A DNA stretch of 64,000 nucleotides, taken from positions 317,637,164 through 317,701,163 of the forward strand of contig NC_085137.1 in the NCBI RefSeq assembly GCF_035046485.1. The letters are read 5' to 3'. The translations under genes were made by a program, and so were the position numbers. The notes under the pieces were generated by a model. The model had not been told where the DNA came from and did no database searches. It saw only the letters and a program-made list of their open reading frames with translations. Positions 30,336-41,340 of this stretch are shown in pieces (the stretch's first letter is position 1; every line of letters starts with the position of its first letter). This stretch comes from Aedes albopictus (Eukaryota > Arthropoda > Insecta > Diptera > Culicidae).

Positions 30336-32010
30336 ACTTACTTACCTTACCGGTCAGGCTAAGGCCGGGGTGGCCTCTGCTGTACATAGTAGCCGCCTCC
30401 ACTCCACTCGGTCCATGGCTGTTTGTCTCCAGTTCCGCACTCTGCGAAGGGTCTGCAGATCGTCCTCCACTTGGTCGACCCATCTAGCTTGCTGCGCTCC
30501 ACGTCTTCTTGTACCGGTCGGATGACTCTCGAGAACCATTTTAGTCGGGTTGCTATCCGACATCCTGATGACGTGACCCGCCCACCGTAGCCTCCCGATT
30601 TTCGCGGTATGGACGATGGTTGATTCTCTCAGCAGCTGATGCAGCTCGTGGTGCATTCGCCTTCTCCAAGTCCCGTCTTCCATCTGCACTCCGCCGTAGA
30701 TGGTACGCAACACCTTCCGTTCGAAAACTCCAAGGGCGCGTTGGTCCTCTGCACGTAGGGTCCATGTTTCGTGCCCATAGAGGACGACCGGTCTAATCAT
30801 TGTTTTGTAGATGGTTAACTTCGTGTTACGGCGAACTTTATTCTATCGTAGAGTTCTGTGGAGTCCAAAGTAAGCACGATTTCCTGCCACAATGCGCCTC
30901 TGAATTTCTCTGCTGGTGTCGTTGTCGGCGGTCACCAGTGAGCCCAAGTACACGAATTCTTCAACCGCCTCGATTTCATCACCGTCGATATGAATTCGGG
31001 GTGGCGGGCGCGGTAATTCCTCCCTGGAGCTCTTTGCCATCATGTACTTTGTCTTCGACACATTAATGACTAATCCGATTCGCCTGGCTTCACTCTTTAG
31101 TCGGATGTACGTTTCCGCCATCGTCTCAAATTTACGAGCAATAATATCAATATCATCGGCGAAAACAAGCAGCTGAACGGACTTCGTGAAAATCGTCCCA
31201 CTCGTGTTTATCTCCGCTCTTCTTATTACACCCTCCACAGCAATGTTGAACAGCAAGCACGAAAGACCACCACCTTGCCGTAACCCTCTGCAAGATTCGA
31301 AGGGACTCGAGAGTGTCTCTGATACTCGAACTACGCACATCACTCGATCCATCGTCGCCTTGATCAGCCGTATCAGTTTATCCGGGAATCCGTATTCGTG
31401 CATAATCTGCCATAGCTGTTCTCGATCGATTGTATCATACGCCGATTTGAAATCGATGAACAAGTGATGTGTGGGCACGTTGTATTCGCGGCATTTCTGC
31501 AACATCTGGCGGATGGCGAACATCTGGTCCGTTAAAGCGCGTTCACCCATAAATCCAGCCCGATATTGCCCCACGAACTCTCTTGCAATCGGTGATAGAC
31601 GGCGGCATAAAATTTGAGAGAGTATCTTGTAGGCAGCGCTCAGTAGTGTGATCGCGCGCTAGTTCCCGCAATCCAACTTGTCGCCCTTTTTGTAGATGGG
31701 ACACACGATGCCTTCCATCCATTCCTCCAGTAATACTTTCTCCTCCCAAATCTTGGTAATGACCCAGTGTAGTGCTCTAACCAGTGCTTCTCCACTGTAT
31801 TTTAGAAGCTCGCTTGGTAGTTGACCTCCTCCTCAATTTCTTGAAGGTCAGGGGCCGGAAGTCTTTCGTCCTGTGCACATACTCCTAGATCTGTTACCAC
31901 GCCACCTTCGGTACTTGCAACGTCGCCATTGAGGTGCTCATCGTAATGCTGCCGCCACCTCTCGACCACGATTTTGGGATCAATACGCATAACATTACTA
32001 TCAGCTGAAT
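30336..32010 (-). pseudogene. 5'-truncated RTE-clade LINE with in-frame stops
   Basis: Reading the minus strand from about 32000: VVERWRQHYDEHLNG, an internal deletion with frameshift near 31805, then [35 protein letters not shown], a TAG where Tyr is expected before RAITLLSAAYKIL, then FIDFKSAYDTID, LRQGGGLSCLLFNIAVE, the catalytic FADDIDI, and YLGSLVTADNDTSRE. A second TAG falls after HRTLR, and the C terminus (RPVVLYGHETW, GRLRWAGHVIRM) is intact. The 3' end is a short TAAG-type tail near 30340. No endonuclease domain. Only two stops and one indel break the frame, so decay is moderate. The fragment at 2788-3090 is the same family. Confidence 0.85.
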
Positions 32011-32250
32011 GAAACATATTTTGTTTTGAACATTGCACAATGGGTCCAGAGCCGTATTTACGAAGACAAAAATGTTTGTTCCTTTAGTTTTAGTTAGGGT
32101 ATATAGCCAATAGTGGACCCTCAAATTTCCCAAGTCTAGTCTAACACCGTATATCAAACCATTTTTAATAAGTTTTTTTTAGATTTTATAGAGGCATTTT
32201 AAAATCTTCCCTGTGTTATAGGGATAGGGATTTTTCAAAATATCATCGCT

Positions 32251-32314
32251 CTTCTTCTCCTTCTTCTTCTTCTTCTTCTTCTTCTTCTTCTTCTTCTTCT
32301 TCTTCTTCTTCTTC
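32251..32314 (+). repeat. (CTT)n microsatellite
   Basis: About 21 triplets. Its minus-strand reading gives a poly-glutamate ORF that has no other support. Confidence 0.95.
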
Positions 32315-32596
32315 ATGCAACATCAAATCACCAATTATTATATGACTGTGGTTTGAATCGACGTGTTCCAAGCAGAGTTGCTCTCTGTCACTATCAATGG
32401 TAAGCAAACCGCCGATTTTGATAGGCTGACTGCGATCCAAGTCAGCGTGTGCTCTGTTGAGTCACCGGGTCACCGTCACTTTTCTTTTTCCATGGACTGA
32501 TTGCGATGGCGGGTAGATATCACTGATAGGCCATCTGTAAAATTCGTTTAAAAATCAGAATAAACACCTAAAGTGATGAAATTTGAATATGTGGTA

Positions 32597-33379
32597 CCGT
32601 AATCCGGGGTAACATTGATCAGAATTTTCTATCTTTCTTGAATAATTCTCTTGGTAAACCAAACGTTACATGTTTTATATTTTTAAAACAAGTACTGGCC
32701 CTCTGAGTAAGTGTTAAGCTACTCTAAAAAGTATTGTAAAACTTTAAAACATGTTAAAATAGGTTTTTTAATCTAATTTTTGATTTTGTTGATTTGGGGT
32801 AACATTGATCATGTCAGTGATCAATGTTCATTTGTGTTGAAAATACCCTTACTTACTAAATTCGGGGTCGCTGATTTCGAATATGTTGTCCAAATTCTTA
32901 CAACTTATGTACTTTTTAAGTTATTTTAGGATTAAAATCCTCTAAACCACGAATAACGCCTAAAGGTAGGCAATGGCTTAAGGAATTGATAGCCGACTAT
33001 TAATAAATCGTATATTTTACTGAAAAATAGTATTTTCATAAAAGTTTTGTTCATTAAATCCAACTCTAGGATATCATATTGAAGTAATACAGTGATTTTG
33101 AACCTCATATTGTATCTAGTATTCACGCCAGGCATGAATGTTTGAAAATGTATCTCAATGCGTTACGAAACACAATTATGGAAAAATCGATTTAATTCAA
33201 TGTTTATGAAGTTCAATTTTCATAAATTGCATGTTCTTTAATAGCTGAATGATAGCAGATTACGATATACCATACGATAGCAGGACCTGATTCAATGTAA
33301 AATGCTTGTTTGGACATTTCATGAGGTGGGTCAAGCCGATCAATGTTACCCCTCTTATCAATGATACCCCGGATTACGG
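32597..33379 (+). mobile_element. TA-flanked non-autonomous element, 783 bp (CCGGGGT family, copy 2)
   Basis: Ends CCGTAATCCGGGG and CCCCGGATTACGG are perfect complements flanked by TA. The subterminal TAACATTGATCA is also inverted. Same family as 15323-16110. Confidence 0.85.
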
Positions 33380-33626
33380 TACAGAATAACAAGTTTTGTA
33401 TGTTGGTCATTAAACATTTTGAGTTTTGACTACAATCGCCAAAATATCAGTTCAGTTGCTATGATAGTGCTCTGGAGTGCGAGTCAGTATCAAGCCGTTG
33501 CCGGTCACTATCGTTTTGATATTGATCGGCCTACAGTGATAGTGGGGGTGGTGCAAAATCAGTAGTCAACTGACATGACTGATATCTCGCAGCCCTGGCA
33601 AGTGTTACTTCGGATCAGCGCTGTTA

Positions 33627-33739
33627 TAGGGCACTGCACTGTTTTGATTTTGTATGGGATTTTGACATTTCTTGGCCTTGTTGTTTACAAAGTTTCTGTA
33701 AGAGTGAAAGAGAAGGAGAGAATTTCATGCAGTGCCCTA
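33627..33739 (-). mobile_element. 113-bp MITE, copy 2
   Basis: Perfect 13-bp inverted ends (ATAGGGCACTGCA) and TA at both edges. Reverse-complement of the copy at 1441-1553. Confidence 0.85.
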
Positions 33740-34972
33740 TTGGTCGTGAGCTTCCCATGACGATGAACAAGTAGGCTCTTTCATTGTCACAAGACAAAAC
33801 GAGCATTCATGCACTTCGTCGTGTCATTTTGCAATGATCAAGCGTCATGACGGAAACTTTAATATTGTTTTAAAATTAAAATTTTCACCTGGTCCAAGCA
33901 AATTTAGGCTAGCCGTTGCATTTAACAGATAGAGATGATATACACTTATGCTTTGAAGGATTTAAACAATGACAAAATCCAAGAATGTTGTAGTAATTGC
34001 CTTGTTTACAACCATGTCACGCTCCGTCATGACCGAAAAATGAGCGAATATTGCTAGCCTCTCTTGGTCATTGGGTCCCGATTCGATGACATTGAGAGAG
34101 GCACTTCTGTAAAATTCGCGTGACGACCCGTGTTGACGCTGACGCTTTCCAAGCCTGCTTCGGATTGTCTGTGATAAAACATGCAATCCATTTTGATTAT
34201 CCACAAACAAGATCGCTTTGACCAATGGTGTTAAGTGAAGTCAATCAAAGCAACCTGCGCCTTTGCGGCTGTAGTTCGACCGCGAGTCAACCGTGTCGCT
34301 GCTATCGATAAAATGCGTTCGCTAGTTCAGCGCTAGAGTGGGCCATATTGTTAATTTATTTTATTTGCTAGAATAGAAACTATTTGCACCCTTCAAAAAG
34401 AAAAAAAGAGTTTCCACAAATCAAGTTGCCCCTCTTTACGGTACTACGGTTTACCGTTGTATCGCAAAGATGACGTAAGGTCGGTGCAGAAATGTGCAAG
34501 CGATTCGCGAATCACGTAGCCCGGCGTTTCATTCTCAACCGGCCGGCTGGCTGTCTGTAGACGTAGGTATCGAATGCAAAAAGACGGGGGAAGTTTTTTT
34601 TTTCTCTCCGCAAACAGAGAGACATGACAGTCGGCACGATCCGGTTAGCGAGGGGCACAGTTGCAGAACTATTAGCAAGTTGTCTCTGGCTGGCCTGGCT
34701 GCACGCCAGCTGGCAGTGAACTGATGTAGGAATGCCGGAGCAACCGTGTGAACTTGCACAGTGATGACAAGGTGTGCGTGCGTGTGTGCATTAGATTAGA
34801 TAGATTTGAGGCGTTTAGCACTCGCGTGACACCAGGAAACCACCAGTTCTTTGATCATGATCATAAGCGATGAAGTTATTAATTTAAGAGGTGATTGAGT
34901 AGTGGAGGTATTTTGATCCAACTTGGGAGTTTGATTACATACATTTATCATATAATCTCTACAATATTTATC

Positions 34973-34975
<3 letters not shown>
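33740..34975. other. Intergenic, unassigned
   Basis: No gene recognised. CAAGTTGCCCCTCTTTACGG at about 34422-34441, followed by TA, looks like the right end of a further CCG...GGGG element whose left end is missing. 34480-34760 is GC-rich single-copy-looking DNA. Confidence 0.35.
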
Positions 34976-34977
<2 letters not shown>

Positions 34978-35024
<47 letters not shown>

Positions 35025-35088
35025 TTATTGGAACACGATACGTATTCAACTATTTGTTTTATTGGAACACGATACGTATTCAACTATG
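34978..35088 (+). repeat. (AT)n microsatellite followed by a 34-bp tandem duplication
   Basis: About 21 AT units to 35020, then two identical copies of a 34-bp unit (35021-35054 and 35055-35088) starting TGTTTTATTGGAACACGATA. Confidence 0.9.
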
Positions 35089-35111
35089 GAGTGCCCTTCA
35101 TTTTGGTTGCT

Positions 35112-35220
35112 GCAGTCGACTCTCCCCACAACTCGATATCCAAGGGACCATTGAGCTAAAGAAAACATATGGGAAGAAAAAAATTCTGACGATAAAAAAT
35201 CTCGAAATCAAGTTTTGATG
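35112..35220 (+). mobile_element. One-ended copy of the CAGTCGACTCTC element
   Basis: CAGTCGACTCTCCCCACAAC followed by CTCGATATCCAAGGGACCAT matches the left end of the complete element at 61121-61395. The right end is missing. Confidence 0.6.
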
Positions 35221-35263
35221 GTAGAGATCACAGTTTTGAGCTGGAAATTTTGTATACAATAAC

Positions 35264-35526
35264 CACAGACAAACATACGAAACACTTGCGAAAATTCCAT
35301 CGACCACGCTTGTAACGATCATTTTAATTTTTCATAGTTGTGGCTTTCACAACCAGAGGCGCGCGCATCGTTTTTCTATGTGTTTGACGTTTCACACTAG
35401 TGCCTTCTGTTGACGATATTGCACAACACAGTGATTCGTGCAACTTTTCCACCAGGTGATGGTAGTGTGTACTGGGCGATGGATTTCCATGAAAATCGTT
35501 CAAGGTGTTACGTCTGTTTGTCTGTG
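35264..35526 (-). mobile_element. 263-bp MITE with 7-bp target duplication, copy 2
   Basis: Flanked by perfect CAATAAC repeats (35257-35263 and 35527-35533). Same length as the 13294-13556 copy, in inverted orientation, ends CACAGACAAAC / GTTTGTCTGTG. Confidence 0.88.
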
Positions 35527-35533
35527 CAATAAC

Positions 35534-37135
35534 TTTACTTTTCGAATTAAAAAAAATAACCCTGCTCAGTGATCTCAAAGCCGTATCTGGCTAGATAAAA
35601 TTGTTTACGCTTAAATTATTAGTTTTTGCTGTATGCTGTCTTCGGAAAAGTTTCTTCCTATATTTTGGACATTCTTTTCAATATTGTAAAATTGGGGTGG
35701 TCCATATCATTTTTAAGACCACATTATCAACATTATAGTTTTTTCATACAGAGAACCAAGTTCCACACCGAAAAGAAGAAGAAGAAGATAAAGAAAAAAA
35801 AGAAGAAGAAGAAGTCACTATTCGGAATAACGTCCGCCCATTTATGGTACCCTGGAGCCTAAACACGGGCGGTCAGGGAGACATCCACATATACCTGATA
35901 CCCTACATAACAAACCCATCAACACATGGGCCGGGACCAACGGCTTTACTTCCTATCCAAGTGAAGGCATGAGGCGATGTATTTTGGTCTCAGCCACTTG
36001 TTCATCGTCCTACCTACTCTTTCCCGGCATGTCATGTTTCGTGAAAACATAATGCATTGCTACATTTGGAGTGTTGCGCGACACGATACGATCGAAGCCA
36101 CCTGAACGTTGAATGTTGAAACTCATTTTGTTAAATCGCATGGAAGGTTTGAATTCTTGATAAGGTGATGTCACACTTGATGATGCGACTTTTTAGTACA
36201 TTTTCGTCGTTTTATCGTTTTCAACTATTTAATACAGAAAAGGTTGAGACAAATCTCTTAGATATATAACGACTAAAGTAAATTTGCAAAACTATAGTCT
36301 TTTTTCGCATAGAAAAAGTAATACAACAACTACAATCAGGTATTTTTTACACGACCGTGTAAATGAAAACTCCATACATTTTTTTGTCTTATTTTTGCAT
36401 GATTCGTCGAGAAATGGAGAGTTTTTACGTGTTTTTTTTTTTAATTTTGAACTGAGTGAACGAATTAGCGCGGTGCGTATCCCCCGAGTAAAAAAGACCT
36501 TACTGTACTGGAGATGACAGAACATATCGTAAAATAAATAAATTTGAACCATTCAGTCTAATAATGACCAGATGTCCCGGTTTGTCCCGGATTCAAGTTA
36601 GTCGTCCCGCATTGTAAAGTGTCCCAGAAATGTCCCGGATTTCAACAATCGCTAAAATAGTTTTTTTTTTTACTTGACAGATATATTTGACTAATATGTT
36701 GAACTGCTTCTGCTCTTTTTAAATGCAAACTTCAAAAAAACAAAAAAAAATGAAAAAAAAAATTAACTTATATTCATGAATTAACATGGCTTATTTTGCA
36801 TTATTTTTTCTATATCCTTTAGTTCGTGAATTTTATTTTTTATGCTAGCTTTTCACGTCTATTGCTTGATTCTTGTAAGCTCTCTTCAAGTGAATTTGAA
36901 GATTTTTGGCAAAACTTTACCTTATTTTAATACTATCATATCAAGCATTTCATTATCAATTGTTCAATACATGGTCTACTTGCCTAATTTCACCTTCTAG
37001 AATTTTTTAAACTTGTTCGCAATTTGGCGAATACTATCATACCTATTATTTCATTATCCACTTTGATCTCTACTCCCTTACACTCTGAGTAGAAAAAGAC
37101 CGATATAACCATAAAATAATTAAATTATACCCAAA
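35534..37135. other. Intergenic with simple repeats
   Basis: AAG-rich tract at 35775-35815 and homopolymer runs at 36430 and 36660. Repeated TGTCCCGG words near 36573-36645. No gene supported. Confidence 0.4.
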
Positions 37136-37500
37136 GTCATCCAAACTGTTCTTGAGTTTGGATCCTAAAGTCTATGCGTGTAAGAACAACTTCTTTCATT
37201 ATACAAAACTACGATTTGTAATCTATCATGTTCAGAACGTCTCTCTGAAAGTTCAATAGACAGTATCAGATCTGTCGGGATGTCCTAGGTCATCCAAACT
37301 GTTCTTGAGATTAGATCCCAAAGTCTACGGGTGTAACGGTAACTTCTTCCATTATATGAAGCTACGATTTGTAAGCTATCATGTCCAGTAAGTCTTCTGA
37401 ATGTTCGATGGACATCATTAGTTCAGCTGCGGTCATCCAAACTATTATGATGTTTAAAATCTAGCATCTACAGGAATCGAAGATTCTGTTTTTTTTTCTA
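37136..37500 (+). repeat. Tandem repeat, about 143-153-bp unit, 2.4 copies
   Basis: GTCATCCAAACTGTTCTTGA starts units at 37136 and 37289, and a truncated third starts at 37432. Shared internal phrases include CTACGATTTGTAA and CTATCATGT. Confidence 0.75.
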
Positions 37501-37523
37501 TATAAAGTTATGGTGAATAATTT

Positions 37524-37525
37524 AT

Positions 37526-37565
<40 letters not shown>
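37524..37565 (+). repeat. (GAT)n microsatellite
   Basis: About 13-14 GAT triplets. Read as a poly-Met run in one frame, which is not evidence of a gene. Confidence 0.9.
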
Positions 37566-37566
<1 letters not shown>

Positions 37567-37601
37567 GTGTTCCCACCATCAGCGCAAGGATTACCCGATT
37601 A

Positions 37602-38265
37602 CACAGCGCAACATTTTTTTGTCTCAAGAGCAAACTTATGTGTCTCCGAAGGATTTTGGGCCGCTGAATCCGAATCCGGGCTCAGAATTGCTCTAACACG
37701 TCACAATTTTGAGCTATACCTCAATTTATAGGGCAAAATATGCGATTTTGGGCTTTTTTGACTGCAAGCCATTAAGCTTGGAAATATTTTTTTTAAGCAA
37801 TCAAAAGGTTAATTGGTCAATTAACATCTAAAATAACGACTCATGCGAAATATTTCGTTTTACCTTATCAAAGTTGATAGATTTAAGCATTTTATGTTAG
37901 TATGAAAACTTGCATACAACTTTTGGAGGGTGACTTGTATGGGAAATATGATACCTAACATAAATCGCTTAAAACTATGAAATTCGATTTGGTAAAACGA
38001 AATATTTTGCATGAGTCGTTAATTTAGATGTGAATTGACCAATTAACCTTTTGATTGCTTAACAAAAAATATTTCCTTGCTTAATAGCTTGCAGTCAAAA
38101 AAGCCCAAAATCGCATATTTTGCCCTATAAATTGAGGTATAGCCCAAAAATGTGACGTGTTAGAGCAAATCTGAGCCCGGATTCGGATTCAGCGGCTCAA
38201 AATCCTTCAGAGACACATGAGTTTGCTCTTGAGACAGACAAAAAGATAATTTTTGTAACGCTGTG
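37602..38265. mobile_element. 664-bp foldback element with 3-bp TTA duplication
   Basis: Ends CACAGCG and CGCTGTG flanked by TTA on both sides (37599-37601, 38266-38268). Arms of about 300 bp are complementary with few changes, for example CTCAATTTATAGGGCAAAAT and its complement. A 3-bp TWA duplication is typical of PIF/Harbinger derivatives; that class is inferred. Confidence 0.8.
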
Positions 38266-38312
38266 TTACCTATGGCTGTAGAGTCATACCGGAAGGAAAT
38301 AATCTACCTGAT

Positions 38313-38562
38313 TGTAAATAAAAAGAAAATCGGGTTAAGTACGGTTCCTTTGAATTCCACTAAGAATTTGCATCCTTTGACAGATACGTATTTCGACCTC
38401 AACTGTAAGGTCGTCTTCAGTCTCTTGTACTTGACTCGACTCAAGTACAAGACACTGAAGACGACCTTACAGTTGAGGTCGAAATACGTATCTGTCAAAG
38501 GATGCAAATTCTTAGTGGAATTCAAAGGAACCGTACTTAACCCGATTTTCTTTTTATTTACA
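38313..38562. mobile_element. Almost perfect 250-bp palindrome (MITE-like)
   Basis: Two 122-bp arms with a 6-nt loop centred at 38437/38438. Only a few mismatches, so both strands translate to nearly the same peptide. Ends TGTAAATAAAAAG / CTTTTTATTTACA. No clear target duplication. Confidence 0.92.
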
Positions 38563-38589
38563 GACATTCCCCTAACAAGCCCAGGTTAA

Positions 38590-39729
38590 TCATCACTACC
38601 TGATTGTTTGTTGTAGCAGGGTAAGCTAAATTCACTGGAGACCTTCGGCAGACAACACGGTGGTTGTTATCTCGTAACAAAGTCTGGCCACCTCTCAAAC
38701 ATTTGCCCAGAAACCAGTTCATTGAGCTTCCTTAAGCTACCCTGTAACCGGTTGGTTCCAATCCGTAGGTTTTAATGTTGTATGATTGTTTTGTTTTGTG
38801 AAAATTCACGTTTTTAGATGATTAATAACAGTAGGTACACCCTAGCGAGAAACTGTGCCGCTACAAATAAGCTACCGAAACCGTTACCAAAAAGACTCAA
38901 CAACACTCGCACAAAAGAAGTGTAGAATTAGCATTTAAGTTAAAATACACGGTAATAAAATGAAAAAAAAAAAACTCGCACAAAAATGGTGTTTGCTGAG
39001 AAGAATGAGAGGGAGTGGGATCGTCAAGGGCGCGGCCATCTTCAATTTTGGAAGATTGGCCAGAACTTGTGTACAGACCGGTAAAAGTGCAGTGTCGCAA
39101 GTTATTAACCCGCTCCCCCCTTGAATTTTAATAGGGGCTGGATAAGGGAGCTGCCACCGTTGAGGTAATTGGGTCCAAAACTCACCATTTTCCACCCTGA
39201 CGGAATTCCAAAATTTATTTTCCAATAGGACCTCATACCCGTTTATATAAAACGGTCACACACGGCGGCTCGGAAATCGAGATGGCTTCCGATCCTAATA
39301 GCAAAGGATTCGCCATAGTCCATTCCCGGACGATCTCCTCAGGCCATAGGCCTTAATCGTCAAGGAGAAGTTCCCCTCTCGGCCGTCCTAGGTGGTCATG
39401 TCACGGCATGACACCTGAAGACCCCCCCCCCTCCCCGCTGCCCAGCCAGCAATCTGGTTGCTATATCGAAATTGCAATTGAAATAGTCACACATATATAG
39501 CACCAAAGAAATCGTATTCAATGCACTAAATAGGCATATACATACATAAAGTGGAGGCCATATGGAAACATATATTCGATTACTGCGATTTCATCCAACA
39601 TAATTTACGATTTCTCGAAAAATTTTACGATTTCGCCGATTTTATCTGTTTAAATATACGATTATGCATGATTTTATTACGATTAAGAGTACCAATATAC
39701 GACTCAAGATTTTCAAATAAAAAAAAACA
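38590..39729. other. Intergenic, unassigned
   Basis: No gene recognised. From 39590 the sequence is rich in ACGATTT words, which resume after the piggyBac-like element at 45432, marking one interrupted stretch. Confidence 0.35.
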
Positions 39730-39830
39730 AATGGTGTTCAGTGGGAATCAAAACTTAGGTCCTTTGATTGAGAACTGCGCGTTATCTCTATTGGCTATAT
39801 TGCCAAGTTGAAAATAAAGAGTCAAAGTGA
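39730..39830 (-). repeat. Diverged tRNA-related SINE fragment
   Basis: Minus strand: CTTGGCAATATAGCCAATAG (A-box region), then a B-box-like TTTTGATTCCCAC. Related to 46490-46575. Confidence 0.45.
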
Positions 39831-40096
39831 ATGGCATGAAACGAATAAAAATTAGCATGATACGGTGCGAGACTTGTGGTGGGAGCGTTGTTGTTGTGCA
39901 TTGAGTGGCATCAAAAGTGGTGCCGGTCAAGAGGCCCGGAATTCACATCGTTGTTGGAATCTATACATCACTTATTGTAAGTCATCTGCTAGTATGGAAA
40001 CCTATATATTTGGTTGAAATTATTGCTACCATGGTTGGAATGTGTCAACAACAACAAATATACAAATTTGTGATGAATACTATTTTTTTTTCTCCA

Positions 40097-40340
40097 TCAT
40101 TCTTCTTTTTTTGGTTCTACGTCCCCACTGGTACTTGGCCTGCCTCGCTTCAACTTAGAGTTCTTTGAGCACTTCCACAGTTATTAATTGAAGGGCTTTC
40201 TTTGCCTGCCATTGCATGAATTTGTTTATTGTGAGGCAAGTACAATGATACACTATGCCCAGGGAGTCGAGAAAATTTTCGAACACGCCATCCCCGGATT
40301 GGCGATCCATAGCCTGAACCACTAGGCTAACTGGAGACCC
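40097..40340 (-). repeat. tRNA-related SINE, second family, copy 2
   Basis: Same layout as 28730-28991 read on the minus strand (CTCCAGTTAGCCTAGTGG start, CAGGCAAAGAAAGCCCTTCA body). The B box is partly deleted. Confidence 0.7.
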
Positions 40341-40439
40341 CATCATACAAATCCATCATACAAATATGTAAACAAAACCATTTACGATTTCCGAGATTAA
40401 CCCTCCAACGCCCAAAAAGGAACCAATGGAGAAACCAGA

Positions 40440-41338
40440 TTTTTTTTCACTTTTGAACCGGTAAAAATATGTTATTGTCCCGATTAGGAATCGTTCAGTT
40501 TTTATAATTTATTCTCATGGGAGATTGAACACTTGCATAAAATATGTGTTTGTGTGCACCGTTTTTCTCAACCGGTTCACTTTTGAACCGGTAAAATCAA
40601 TAATTTCGTGAAACTGGTATTATACTGATGTTCTACATATTATTATGATAAAAGAGTGGAGAATACATTATTTGTTGAACCGGTTCGTTTAACTGATGCG
40701 TTTCTGAACCGGTGAAAATATTTAAATTATCTCGCTTGACGATAGTTTTATCACTTTTCATGGCAAACCTTCCAGAAAAATAATAAAATTAGTGATTTCA
40801 AAAACCGGTTCGCTAAAACGGTTCATTTTTTAACCGGTATAATCAAGAATTTCATCCCAGTAGTATTATGGTGATATTTTGCGTATTACGATAATAAATG
40901 GATGCCCATTCGTCAAGAAAACATGATTTTGGAAACCGATTCATCAAAATAATAAATAATGAACGGGTAAAATAATTTTGCTGTACCGCTTGATAACCGT
41001 TGGAGATTCATGATTTATTTTAATGAACGATTAAACATAGGATCAAAAAAAGTGATAAGGAAAACCGGTTCGCTAATCCGATTGAACTTTTGAAAAGTAA
41101 AAAATGTTCCACTTATGCTGTGTAAATTGAAAAGAAAATTTTAAAGAATGATAGATCAACGAGACTAAAAGATTTTGCAAACGGGCAGGTAATACCAATC
41201 TAGTTATGAACCGACTAAAATATACTATTGTCTAGTATGAGGAACGTTGAAGTTCTCTAATGTATTTTTTTTTTGTAATTGTTCATACGACAAAAAGAAC
41301 CGGTTCGTTTGACCGATACACTTTTCAACCGACTTAAG
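40440..41338 (+). repeat. Degenerate tandem array built on AACCGGTT boxes
   Basis: Boxes such as GAACCGGTTCGTTT and TTTTGAACCGGTAAAAT recur every ~110-130 bp (near 40450, 40570, 40680, 40805, 40935, 41065, 41190 and 41300). About eight diverged units, non-coding. Confidence 0.7.
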
Positions 41339-41340
41339 TA

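Noticed and set aside
32243..32440. Poly-glutamate ORF on the minus strand
   Set aside because: Produced by a (CTT)n microsatellite with no conserved flanking protein.
35626..35862. Lysine-rich ORF
   Set aside because: Due to an AAG-rich simple repeat.
37510..37731. ORF starting with a run of methionines
   Set aside because: (GAT)n microsatellite running into the arm of the foldback element.
38263..38589. Matching ORFs on both strands encoding the same peptide
   Set aside because: A direct result of the near-perfect palindrome, not evidence of a gene.
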